Of a stretch of 64,000 bases of DNA, positions 23,756-36,141 are shown in pieces. Source of the DNA: Whitmania pigra (Eukaryota; Annelida; Clitellata; Hirudinida; Haemopidae); NCBI GenBank assembly GCA_021613335.1, contig JAJTWR010000290.1, positions 500,001 through 564,000 on the forward strand, in the 5' to 3' direction. Each line of letters starts with the position of its first letter. Positions within the stretch are counted from its first letter, which is position 1. The position numbers and the translations under genes were made by a program. The notes below the pieces were generated by a model. It worked only from the letters and a program-made list of their open reading frames with translations, was not told the origin of the DNA and searched no databases.

Positions 23756-24022
23756 TTCAACCGATATAGTTTTCCAATATTGAGAAACGTGGTAGATTGT
23801 TTACCATTGATATAAAATATTTTGCATTTTAAAAAGTTTAATAAATAATATTGTTTGAATAATTAGTTGAAAAAGGTGTTATGTTTAATTAAATGTTAAT
23901 ATTAAAATCATATGTAGAGTACTCAGAGGTGCATCTAATTAACTTGTTTTGATTGTTTATTGTGTCGATGCATTTCAGTTCTTGGAGATGTGGATTGATG
24001 CCGTTGCTAAATATTTTGTAGT
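23756..24022. promoter_or_regulatory. Short divergent promoter region, DPH5/RPRD2
   Basis: Only 267 bp separate the two start codons of these head-to-head genes, so both promoters and 5' UTRs must overlap here. The sequence is AT-rich with no clear TATA box. Confidence 0.6.
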
Positions 24023-27000
24023 ATGGCCAAAAGCGTAGATGCTGAATGGGTGGAGAAAAAGCTGCGTTCTGCGAATGACACGATGGAAAGTGTTCAAACT
24101 CTTTCTTTGTGGGCCTTAAAACACAAAAATCAATGTGAGCAAATTGTGGAGATTTGGCTTAAAGTTCTCAAATCAGGTATATTGTCAACATAACAAAACA
24201 AATAAAATTGAGGACAAAAGAGATACATACCTTTTTGCAGAAGTACCCAGCCAAATGATTGTGATGTTTTATCTATGCAATGAAGTCCTACAAACATGTA
24301 AAAAGAAAAATGCTCATGTTTACAAAGAAAGTTTTAAAAACGTTCTAAAAGAAGCTGTTTCAGTGGTTAAGTTAGTATTGTTGCTGGAATCAGGTTGTGA
24401 TTAGTATTTGTGTTTTATGTTGCTTAAGTGAGCAGCTATTTTCAAATAAGTTTAGATTGTAGCAATATCATGGATAAGACTTACAAACTTTTAACAAATT
24501 TTTTGTGCTGAATAATTAGGGATGAAGCAGCAGTTGTGGGATTGGAAAAAATTTTGCATGTTTGGTCTGACAGGAAAGTGTTTGAGGAATCATTTATTAC
24601 AGAGCTAAATAACATTCTAGTTGGAGGTGAAAACTTATTTTTGAATTCTGTACAAGCAAGATTATTATTATTAATTTAGGAAAAAAAAGAATCATGTGCA
24701 TATCTTTATTTCTTAAGTAAAAGTTTGAAACTGTCATTATCTTTAGTTCTTTCCAAATTTAAATTAGCTGAAATAAAACATTTGTTAACATTTTTAAAGG
24801 TATTTGGTGTGTTTTTTTTATTTAAGGATACACACTTGGATCAAGTGAAGTAGATTTGGAAAACAGCAATATGAACAAACAAGAAGTTAATACCAATCTT
24901 GGTTCACCACTTTCTAAGAGGGCAAAGTTGGGCATTCAAGTATCTGACTTTAATGCAAGTTCAAATTGTAATTTTTTGCAAAATTATAATTTAGCTGACT
25001 ATCTTGCATGTTTTCAACCCAATAGTCTCACATCCCTGTCATCATGTTCTTGTAATGAATAGGATGTTAATAAATTTTCTCATTCCTTCTGGTAGCCCAT
25101 CTCTCATAATGAAAGCATGGATTTGAATCCCTAACCATCCAGTTATGCAAAGGATGTTTATCCCATCATGATTTATATCTGTGGAACTAGACAAAATTTA
25201 TGATGCTATTATATGTATTGTAACTTGTATGCAGGGAAAAAATATAGTTTAATTCGATACACTAGGACATGCCCACTATGCATCTGAGACTAAGGTGTTA
25301 ATCATTTTCATGATGAAAGTTATTGAATATTTTTCTTTAGCTGGCCACTATGTGTTCATTAATGAAGAGTGATGCCAAACAAAAATCAAAATTCAAAGAT
25401 GAAAAGTTTAGATGCTCTAGGCTTATAGAAGATATTGATGATGTTGTAAGCATGGGTAAGGTTCTTCTTCATTAAACCTTTTATGCTTTATTAAGTACTT
25501 AATTTGGATTTTTAAAAATAATTTTTTACATTACATATCAGAGCTGATAATTACTTTTTTATTTTTTAATCTTTATTGGGGCATCACATGCCATTTGAGG
25601 AGTTGTGGGACTGATAAAATATGATGTCACATTAGATTCAAGTAAAAGCTAGATATGGGCCATGAGATAAATACAATTAAGAATAAGTGACTATTTAGAA
25701 GATTGGAAGTTAAAAATGGTTATTAGATACCCTCTCATACTTCATGGATGTCCAAGATTTATGACGTCACCCTGGCAGAAGCAACGAGCGAGATTTACAA
25801 AGTACACTGCAAAGCATGATATCATGTAAAGATAGTCCTTAAATATTTATCAATATTTATGTTATTTTAATGCCTATTTTATTGTATTCAAAGACCCACT
25901 CATTAAAACAAAATTTATTAAAAACATGATGGCTAAAGACGTAATGCAAAATCAAAGAGGTGGTAATATTTTAAAATTAATCAAAAGGTTGGGATTAAAT
26001 TTTACACGAATGTAGATTTATTGCACGAATAAATTTAATGCTTCATTTATGACTTCATGGTGAGTCCATTGAGATATTATTAACTTTATTAATCATTTTG
26101 GGTTTTTTTTGGATTAGGGACAGAAAGTCAGGTGGTGTACATGGAAAGGCATAAAGATGACATTAATAACCTCTGCAGTCTATATATTGACCTGGATAAC
26201 TATCTGGATGATAAACACAAGCTGTGCGAACATCTGGATGTCGCTATCCGGTTTTATGATGGATTGCTCAAGGACGCCAAGATGGTGTCATCGGTGAGTC
26301 AAATTAAAGTCTTAAACTTAAACTAATGAGTTATAAAGCTAAATTGTGGTAACTTTATAAAGAATTTTACTAAGATATTCTTTTTTACCAATCATTTTCT
26401 TCGGCCTTGAAGTAGGTCGGAGTATCTAAGGCTAAACTATCAGCAAAGAGGCTACCTCTTTGAGGATCTCTGCTGACACATCTCTTAGAAGTTTCAATTT
26501 CTACATCTAAGTTTACAGAATGTCGTTATTATTATTATTATTATCATTTGTTTAAAAGGAATTCATCACTGGTCAGTAATCCACAGGCCCGTTTGATCCA
26601 TTTCAGGCCTATAAGAATTACGGAAACCGGGTTAAAAATCTGAGCAAGAAACTGGCCGATCGACGGCACCTGTTGATGCTGTCAGAGCAATCGAAACAAG
26701 TGGAAGAGGAGGAAGAAGAAGAAGACGAGGATGAGGAGGGTAACAATTCTGTGTTACATGATAAGTTGGAAGAGAGCTGCATCAGATCAAACAAGACTAT
26801 TAATAGTAGAAAGATCCACACTTCCAGCCATCAAATGAATCAAAGGCAGCAATCCAAAACCGAGGATGAGTTTAATGTCTACAAAGATATTCATTCATCT
26901 CAGGAGAAGGTCGAAGATGAAGAGGACAAGTTGTTCACTCATCTTTTCCTTGAAGATCCGTCAGAAGATGATCGCCTTCACCAACAATTAAATGAAGCAA

Positions 27001-29832
27001 CCGTGGGTGGAGCAGGAATTCGAAGACAGAGTCTGGATGCAAGACTGGAATTGATGGGTTCGCGTGCATCATCGTGACTTGCCGTTAATAATTTTTATCG
27101 AGATTTATTTCCTTGATATTTCTCAATTTTGTAATATCTTAATCAAATGTGAATGTATCTAGTTCATTTTAAGGCTTTCCTGGTCTGAAAACTACAGTTG
27201 AGGCCAAGACTCAAAAGAGCAGGTGCTCCTCACGCAAGGACCACGGTGGGTTTAACTCATTAATCTAAAGTTCAAAATGATCAAGAACAGCATTTATTAC
27301 TCTGACACTTTCTGTTACAATGTGGAGTGATGGAGAATTCTTTGTGTTTTATGTTTTTTTTTAGTAAATTTTGTATTGAATCTAACCTCAAATTCTTTAT
27401 TGAAATCATTTTCAGTGACATATGAAAAGGAAACTGAACATACAAAAGTGGAATTTTATGATAAGCTCAAGAAAGCTCCTTCGGTTACCGCTGCCCTTCA
27501 ATTCTTTCCCGACCGTCAAGTAGAATTTTCAAACCCCGTTGCTCCGGTGACTTTCATCGCCTCTAATTTTCAGAATCAGCAGTCTCTCTCGTCAGCTCCT
27601 CACCAACTTCACCAACAATTACTTTTCCATCAAAATATCTACATACCGCAGATTAATCAACAGCAAATTCTTCACACCAATGAAATGCACGATGCTGAAG
27701 ATGATGATGGAAGAGAGACACCTGTTCAAGATGAGCCTCCATCACCAGAACCAACAAATAGCATTCAAAGTAAGTCGTCGAAGTTCGACGAAGCGGACAG
27801 GACCAAGAGCAGGGACGAGACGGACGAATTGTTCCGTGAGTTTTGTAAGAAGTCTGACTCTCTTAAGCGACTGAAGAGAGAAAGGGATAAGGACTCTTCG
27901 TCGAGATCGAGTCACAAGAATATCGTAGAAGACAGAAAACACAGGGAAAAGTCTAATAGGAGAACGGATCGTCACAATGATGAGCGGAGAAAGTCGGGAA
28001 TGAACAGAGATAGAAGAAGTGACAAAGAATATTCAAAATCTTCGAGGAGTAGACATAGAAGTCGTGGCAGCAGCAGAGAAAGTGAAAAGAGAGCTAGAAG
28101 ATTTTCACCAGATTACCTGGCTTCCTCGAAGAGGCACGACTCTAATCGCAGCAGATCGAATACTAAAGATTTGTCTCCACTTCTTAAAAGGCATTCTCCT
28201 TCTCCGTCAATGTCTCCCTCGAGTAAAACACCTAAGCCTCCCGTAGCAGATTACCTTAAAAAACTGCCTGGAAATGAAAGCGAAATAGTGATGGAGGGAA
28301 TCTATCAGGCTGTCGAGAGGCCCGACGGGTATTCCGAAATTTACAGATTACCTTCGAACGTGGATCCGAGTCAGTACACGTACGAGGAGGTCGTTTACCT
28401 CTTCACCGAGGAAGATGGAACTCCTCAGCTCAAACAGTTAGTGCATAATGTTCCTCCATCATCGGTGGCTGGCTTCCTCCATACATCTGCAGCAGGATAT
28501 ATGGTGAGCAATGCAGCCATCGTCCCGTCCAGTTCAGGTCTCCCCGGTTATCCGGTCGCGAGCAGTTTCAAGTCTTCCGCGTCTCCGGCAATTTCTCACG
28601 TTCGCAATGCCGCGCCCGCTCGGCCACAAGCTCTCGTACCCTTAAACATGGTTCCTGGCATTTCTCAGCCTCCTCTAATTAGTCCACCCATGTCTTTACA
28701 GATACTTCCACCGCCACTTCCTCAGCAGACAGTGTACCCATTCATCCAGCAACCTCCTCCTCCTCTTCCGCCCGCCCTTCCCCAAGTAATAAGGCCCGTA
28801 ATGGCTCCGCCTCCTCTGCTTAACAATCAGCTCAAGGATTCTGTTGCCCAACCGTCGTCCTTGTTGGGCATCCCTCTCGTCAATCAGATCCCTTCCAGTT
28901 CCTCGACTTTTGCTCCATCTTTTTCGGGCCTGACTAGGGTGCTCCCATCCCCGTCGCAGTTTTGCCAGGGCATCGGGGCTACTGCGTTGCTGCAAAGGAG
29001 ATTGGATGAAAATTCGCTCGAGAGCTTGTCTAGGTTGCGTTCGAGTCAGACATCGGGCGGGAAATCTCAAGTTTCGTCCACTAGAAGAGAATCGATCTTG
29101 ACGACCATCCCTTTGATGGACGACGTTTCTCCTGGTAACGAATCCACGTGCTCGACCGGAAACTCGAATCAGAGTCTGGTGTCTGCACCTCACAAGCTCT
29201 TGAGTTCTGCATCCACGTCCGCTCTGAGACACGCAACCGGCAAATGTCACGAAGGGATCTCAGAGGAAAGCCTTATTAAAAAGTCATTGTCTGTTGAACA
29301 AACCAACTCTGAGCCTGCAGAATTATCAGGTACACTTTTTCCAAGCCAAGAAGTTTTTGAAGCAGTTTCCGACTCCGTAGATGATTCCAAAGCGGAAGAC
29401 GTTTCTACCGGATCGGACTCCCAAATGGTTTGTTCTGCTCGAGTCGTCGATGACGACGGCGTCAGCGACAACGGTTCGTCCGATCTCGAGGATTTCCAGG
29501 ACGCCGTGACTTTTACTTCTCCTCTTTCCGTTCTTGCCACTTCGGACGGTTGCTACTCCAGAGGAAGGGATGCCAGCAATCAGTCCAGCTTTATGAAAAA
29601 AACTGATATTTCAAGAATATCCAACAGAGGTAGGGGTCTCCTAGGAAGTGCATTCATGGCTCCCAGATTACCGGCGTTTACTGCCGTCCAGCAGCCGAGA
29701 AGCAACTCGTCGACGGGAATCAACTTCGGACGGATGTCGCTCGGTCTCGCGGCACTCCAGCCGTTCGGCGTCGGCATTCCTCTGAACATGCCCACGAACA
29801 GACTGAACGCAAAGGGAAACCCACGGTTCTAA
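24023..29832 (+). CDS. RPRD2-type RNA polymerase II CTD-interacting protein
   Basis: A nuclear protein of the RPRD/Rtt103 family that reads the phosphorylated polymerase II tail. The N-terminal exons encode the CTD-interacting domain: EWVEKKLRSANDTMESVQTL, SLWALKHKNQCEQIVEIWLK, VPSQMIVMFYLCNEVLQTCK and VGLEKILHVWSDRKVFEESF. Exons near 25340-26690 give the coiled-coil region (CSLYIDLDNYLDDKHKLCEH) and an acidic run. Exon 26608 to about 27068 joins 27175-27244 and then 27417-29832 in phase. The last exon is a roughly 800-codon tail with an Arg/Ser-rich block and proline-rich stretches, ending NAKGNPRF. The long tail points to RPRD2 rather than the short RPRD1 proteins. Orthology of the tail is inferred from continuity only. 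Confidence 0.8.
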
Positions 29833-30732
29833 GTGAAATAGTCACTGCTTGTACAGTCTCTAACGAGACATTCAATAGATTAGATATTCAATTTAAACGT
29901 TAAACTACACACGTTTGGTTTTGTAATGACAAATTGTTTGGTTTCCTGGTAATGTTTGAATACAAATGAAATAAAACACTGTTGTTTCGACGTTTTATCA
30001 AGAAACTTTGGATTTGTTACCGTCTGGGATGTGACAGGGTTTGGAGTTCATTTATTTCGTCGCACGGTCAATTGACTGACATTGTGAATGATGTTGAACT
30101 ATGGCATTTTGTCGTAACAAAATATTTACTGCTTTTCAGAACTGTTTCGGGGATCGATTGCTTGCCGATCGCTTTTTAATCGCTCAGGTAATTTGACTTG
30201 GGATCGTTCCGAATTCCCAAATAGTCGATCGAGTCTTTCACTTGAATTTTCTATATTTTGCGTTTTTTTTTATGTAAATTTGTCTACTTCGATTCAAGTA
30301 TTTGTAGCGAACAACATAGCAACTGTGGAAAGCCTGTATGGTTTGAATTTGCAAGTTAGTCTTTTGCGTGAAGCTTAATTCCAGAAGTGCATTGTAAGGT
30401 TTGTCGACTATAAAATAAAGATGGTTATGTAACGTTTCGAATCGGGAGTGGCAACATCTGATTTTTATAGTGTGATAAGGAGAAATAAAAACGTTTTCCA
30501 TGTCTATCCTTGTTTCTGTCTCGAAGTTGATGTCTTGTCGTGGAATGCCTGTCTTTGTCTTGTGACCTCAAATGGAAAGTAGAAAATATTGAAAATCTCA
30601 GAATCCCGGCCTTCAGATCCAACATCCAATCTTTAAGTTTCCAGACAGAAAATTGCAAATTTTTGAAAGCGTTATTATTTAAGTAAAGATGAACTCTATA
30701 AACCTAGCGCAAACATGAATTTTTAGTTTCAG

Positions 30733-30885
30733 CTTGAACGCTTGACTGATACTCGAGTTGTTATCCGTCGAGAATGGCTCCTTGCTTCCAGGCGTGAACT
30801 CGAACGGAACGGATGTTGCACGGTCGACCAGGCGTGGCATGTTTTCTCTGGCGTGCGTGTTTGGTCTCGTCAATGCGTGACATGA
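30733..30885 (+). other. Candidate 51-codon exon, unrecognised
   Basis: After a good acceptor (TTTTTAGTTTCAG) there is an open stretch ending in TGA that reads LERLTDTRVVIRREWLLASR and continues to QCVT. It is clearly richer in G and C than its surroundings. No family is recognised and no partner exon was found. It could be part of a 5' leader or a chance open stretch. Confidence 0.2.
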
Positions 30886-31569
30886 ATTAAGAGCAGGCAA
30901 GATCGTGCTCCTCCGTTGTTTGCTACGTATACATCTATTGCTTACATCGGGATGGAAAGGTGAAATATTTTCACTTTTTTAGTTCCTGCACAGGTTTGGA
31001 TTTTATGTATTACGGACTTTATAGGTCATAATCAATGCGAAGGACTTAAGTTTCACGCAAATGTTTTAAAAGAAACTGCTACGAAGATTACTTAACGAGG
31101 TTAGAGGTTTTTGACAGGATGCAGCTCAGCTTACATAGACATACATTTTTAAATTTCTTTGTTTTTAATCCAAACATAAATTGATGATAAATTGCTTGAC
31201 TCAAAATCATTGGATACTCAGAATACCTGGATATTTAATACAAATGTTTGTCGTCGTCATCATCGTGTTTAGATATGAGATTGCTTTTGTATTGGACCAC
31301 TCAATGACTGTTTCCCTATATTCAGATTTTGAAAAAAAATGATTTCAACATTAAAATCATGAAACTTATTTGAAATAAATAAAATTCCACAATTTAACAA
31401 GAAACTATAATCAATCATTCATTGTTAAATAAAAAAAAAATCCATTTAAATTAACCAGTCTAACAAAGCTTTAACTCACCAAAGATGTCGAGAATTCACA
31501 AAACAAATGTAAAATGAGAAAGATGAAGCAGATATAGCACGTTGTGGTTAATTTGTATGCATGTGTTGA

Positions 31570-31581
31570 TGGCGCCCGAAC
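31570..31581 (+). other. tRNA-Lys 3'-end complement (retroelement primer-site-like)
   Basis: TGGCGCCCGAAC is the 12-base complement of the 3' end of tRNA-Lys used as primer by many retroelements. I found no LTR pair or coding remains next to it, so it may be chance or a decayed fragment. Confidence 0.25.
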
Positions 31582-31939
31582 GAGGGCGAGAGCAATTAAG
31601 GGTCCACTTTGAAAAGACATTTTATTATCGACATCATGTCTCTTCGGGCCCTCTAACAAGTAGCTTGACGCTTAGATGGAATGGTTGATGGAGAAATGAA
31701 TCATCAGCATTGCAGTTGAGTAATAAAACGTTGAGATGTAGCTTCAAAGGGGCGTTTTTGGTAGATTTAAAAAGATTTTTTTTAATCGCAGTTCATATTG
31801 GAATTCAAACCGAGCTAATGGCTTGCCACCGCCATCATCAACACCACCAACGCCACCACAATTCACTGATTTCCTTCAAACGAACCTAAGAGCGGATTGA
31901 TCCATCGATCACTCGGTGCCCGGAGAAACAAGCCCCAAA

Positions 31940-34900
31940 ATGATTGCCATAGAGGGCATACCTCGCAGCATGTACCACGGTCCCATGCTGACCAATTTTT
32001 CCCAGGGGGTACCCGGCTTCGTGCCCCCATCGATAAATGGGGGATTACAACATCCGGGATTCTATTTTGGGGAACAAAAGGTCTCTGGAATTCCCACATC
32101 CACCGTTTTTCCATCCAACGCCGCGGATGAAACCGATAAGGTATCCATATTATTTCGATGATGATGATAATGATAATGACGATGATGCCCAAATTGTCGA
32201 TGGTAAAGATGAGGGTGGTGATAGGGAAAGTTTGCTAATTATTTAAAAGTAAATTGCAAACAACTTACTATTTGTAAACGAATCATCTTCATCACCATAG
32301 CTGCAACAGCAGCAGCAATGGAAAGAGGCACTGAAACAGCGAAAGGAATATTCGACCTTGAAAAAAGTCATCGTTGTCCTTCAAGACAATAGAATCAAGA
32401 CTGGCGATCCGAAAACAGCCGCGAAACTCCGAGAACTGAATAGGTAAGTGAATGTCAATTAAGCTGATTATCATATTGCATACTAATTAAAGCTGCGAAT
32501 GCGCATGTGGGAGTGGAAGTATTTTTATAGTTGTATGGGTGAACATGAAGAAGTGACGGGTAAAAGCCAACTCTCTGAGAGCAAATTTCAACACCCCTCG
32601 GTTTTCGATTGTTGGCCAAGTTATGATTGTTACGGGGCAAAAGCCAACTCACAGGCAAAGACTTTTGGTGCCTAAATCTAACGGTACCCCAATCCACTTA
32701 CTGCAATCTTACCCCACCTCCAATTCTATCACATGATCCTGAAAATCTCTGTAGAACTGGAAAAGTCGCTAATTAATAGAAGACGTAGTCGGGTAGTGGG
32801 CAAAACCGTGGAGAACTGACGGGCACCAAAGATATTAAATATCTTAACCCTAACCTCGTGTTTCCGCCAGTGCTTTTAAACGTCACTCGGCCAACATTCG
32901 CATAAGTTAACCTCCGAGCGTCCATCTTGTCAAGAGGTTGCGCAGAAAGCATCCCTCATATTGGAATCAGCACCTTCTTCTTCAACTACACCTCGAAAGC
33001 AATCTTCGTTAGAATAGATTCATTAGGCATCCCGTTCGATTATTCATTAGGTCTAATTAATTGTTTACAAATAGCCTATTTAATTATTCATTATTCAAGA
33101 AAGCCTGAAGGATAGTTAAATTTGTAATCCAAATGCATACTTAATGACGATTGAAGGACTTGTTAGTTAATAGTTAATTAATATTTATTTAGGTCACAAA
33201 GCGAAAGCTGTCCCCTGCTGAAGACGATCCTTAATGTCCTTCTAGTTTCGACGGCTGTAGTTCTTCTCGTAGCTGTAATAATCGTCATCATCTACACTTC
33301 AGGTGTGTGCTAATAATGGTATATCACGATGATGATGATGATGACGATTATGATGATGATGACGACGACGACGATGGAGAGAATGAATGACAAGAGCAAT
33401 CATCAATATAATTACGACCTACTCAAAACTAATTATAGAAAATTCCACTAGCCCTCGAAGAGGTGAATGTATGAGCGCTTGAATGAGAGCGAATGAGTTG
33501 ACCTGCGAAATTCCGGCAAAAAAAACCCATGAACGATCAACGGGGATTAAGAACACGCATTCTGCCTTCGTAAACAAACCCAGCCTCGTGTTCTGTTAGG
33601 ACAAGTATGCGTTTCGTTTTATTTTCGAAAAGAATGTCAGAAATCAATTTCGACGCCAATAACTCAAACCCGCTGGGTCGTAAATATCAGCTCATTTGCA
33701 TATCCAGTTGACGTACTTGAATGAGTTCAGGGTGTCTATGGAAAGACGGATAGGAGATTGGAAGGATTCGTAAGTTAAATTTAAAAGCCCTTGATATGCG
33801 GATTCCGTTGGACGGGTTTAAGGGAGACAAATAGACAAATTGATGATGTCATGCGTCGGGAGATGGTGCGAAATTATCAAAATTGGATAACAAATTAATA
33901 ATGTTAAGGTTGGGGCGCAGAAAGCCCTAGCTAGGCTTCTGTGTTGCATGCATTGATGACAATCATTGTGTGCATCATTAGGCAAGCTTGATTATCGACT
34001 AGATAAATTTTTCACGGACCACTAATTGGAGTGGCAACATTGCCTTATGGCAAGTAACATAAATTGCTTCGCCGATTTCGAGTTCACATGGAATCAATTT
34101 TAGCAATTAAATAAAGCATAAATGACAAGGATAATTTTAAGTAACATCAGTTATGAAGTTATATTACATTTATACTTATAAATTTGTTTTTTATAGTTTT
34201 GTTTTAGTATTTACATGCTGCATAATTATTTATTTATTTAGCATTGATATCGCCTCGTTTAACATTTATTATTGTTATTATTATTATTATTATAAATTTT
34301 AAAATAATTATTAAATTAATATTTTTCATTATAATTTTTAAAAAGACAAAATATATATTAATCTTCACGTATCCCAGAAAAATAATGATAAGTTACTTTA
34401 AGAAATTGTTATCATTATATTATATTTATTTTTTACAATGGCCATCATGTAATATATTATTGAAAGTCTTCAACGTAGTTATTCTTATAAAGGCTTCTTA
34501 CCACAGCTACGATAATTTCCAGCAACTGACTGGAGCCTGCTTAGTGGTTCTGATTAATTGAACATAAATAATTGATATCATTACAATTGAAAGATAAGCT
34601 TTGACGACTGCAAGTGAACATGAAAACATGGAAACGGCATCTGAAGATGCGTGGGCGTGCTGCCTCTGGGTATCGATTGGTATCGATCCGTGCGCCATCG
34701 GTCGTTAGTTGACAGGCTTGCCAAAATCGATGCAACAAAACGCGGATTCAAAAATTTTATCTCCTAAAAGATTCAAATTCCTCCATGAATTTTGTCCGTT
34801 TCCCTCTGTAAAAAGGGGCCTGAAAATGAGATGCTCTTAATGTTATTTTGTAGTGTCTGTTTTCCTTTTATTTTGCTTACTTAAATTCGATGATAATGAT

Positions 34901-34940
34901 GATGATGATAGTGATAATAATAATAATAATAATAATAATG

Positions 34941-35028
<88 letters not shown>

Positions 35029-35030
35029 TG

Positions 35031-35110
<80 letters not shown>

Positions 35111-35597
35111 CAACAACAATAATAATAATAACAGCATAGTCTCAGAGGCAGTTAATTAATTGTGTAAAGTTTTTGAACAGCTTTTAATCAATGATCGATT
35201 AAATTCTTGCTCACAAAACTGGACCTCTCGAAAAAGATATTTATGATTTTTTATTGACGTCGACGTTCGATGGAATGCACTCCGACATGCGTCTCCATGG
35301 AAACTCGGGACGCTGATCAATATACTTCGTCAAATTGCAGTCAAAACTCCCTCGGTGATGCCACCACAAGCAGACAACCTAGCGCAGGAAGCCTTACAAA
35401 CAGACCCAAATCCTCCGAAACCACAACCACAACCGTCGATGTCACATCACGTACCAGACACTGCCAGCATATTCAGAACAAGGACCGAAGTGCGTCACTC
35501 AAATATCAGGTGTCGAATGGTTCCCGTAGTGAGAGACGAAGGCCCGATAAACATGAGACAGTTATGTTTCGAAGTCGGATCGAACGAAACTATCTGA
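31940..35597 (+). CDS. Unrecognised single-pass membrane protein, 236 residues
   Basis: Four exons (31940-32140, 32301-32443, 33193-33302, 35341-35597) join in phase to 711 bases including the stop. The first part is Pro/Gly-rich (VPGFVPPSINGG). The second exon is a Gln-rich charged segment (LQQQQQQWKEALKQRKEY) that may form a coiled coil, followed by KKVIVVLQDNRIKTGDPKTA. The third exon holds one strong membrane helix (ILNVLLVSTAVVLLVAVIIV). The last exon is a Pro-rich, then charged tail ending LCFEVGSNETI. There is no signal peptide, so the N-terminus is probably cytoplasmic. The third exon could also end at an in-frame TAA after GVC if its donor is not used, giving a 155-residue form. I do not recognise the family. 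Confidence 0.65.
33321..33375 (+). repeat. (GAT)n microsatellite
   Basis: GATGATGATGATG and related GAC/GAT triplets just after exon 3 of the membrane-protein gene. Confidence 0.85.
34890..35137 (+). repeat. Long (AAT)n microsatellite
   Basis: About 250 bp of trinucleotide repeat, beginning with ATG units, then a long AAT run with a few GAT interruptions, and ending in AAC and AAT units. It lies in the last intron of the unrecognised membrane-protein gene. Long open frames over it are repeat artefacts. Confidence 0.95.
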
Positions 35598-36141
35598 ATT
35601 CATTTCAGTTTGCGTGCATGTTCGTGTCCTCAATAATCAAGGCTTCATATTTTTAAATCACTTTTTAATTATCACCTATCCAGGGATGTCTAGGTCAGCT
35701 TAGACCGAGGGGGAACGCCCCAAGAACTTCGTCCGAGGCATTTTATTAGTTCCCTTTCGAACTGAATTTTCCTAAGCTTTTTATATTTTGTGTCACTCCT
35801 CGCTTTATCGATTTTCGCCTTCAGTTATTTTTTTCAGAATCGCCTATGCATCGTTATTGCTGTCAACTTTTTGAGATGCTTCTTTCCTCATTTTTGGATT
35901 TCAATTTACCAAAAAAAAATCCAGTTTTCATTTGTATATTTTAATAAACAAAATGTAAAATGTTTATTTTATCAAAATTATAAACTGTTACATTCTATCA
36001 GGATGAAAAAAACCCTTACAGGAAAGGAGTCAAAATTGTATCCCATGTTTTAGGAGAAAATTATATTGCACACAGCACAGAATTCGTGGGTTTAAATCAT
36101 CCATTTACTGACTGGGTCACGTATCAAACTTTGGAAGATGT
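35598..36141. other. Tail-to-tail spacer, membrane-protein gene and WWOX
   Basis: Facing 3' UTRs. AT-rich, no exon recognised. Confidence 0.5.

Larger units (their letters stand above)
29833..31939. other. Intergenic region between the RPRD2-like and membrane-protein genes
   Basis: Contains the RPRD2-like 3' UTR and the upstream region of the next gene. Mostly AT-rich. Two features stand out and are listed separately: a GC-richer open stretch at 30733-30885 and a tRNA-Lys-like motif at 31570-31581. Confidence 0.5.

Noticed and set aside
28696..29250. 184-codon minus-strand open frame
   Set aside because: It is the antisense shadow of the long RPRD2-like exon, with Arg-rich low-complexity translation.
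34853..35159. Open frames of poly-Asn, poly-Ile and poly-Leu
   Set aside because: They are translations of the AAT microsatellite in an intron, not genes.
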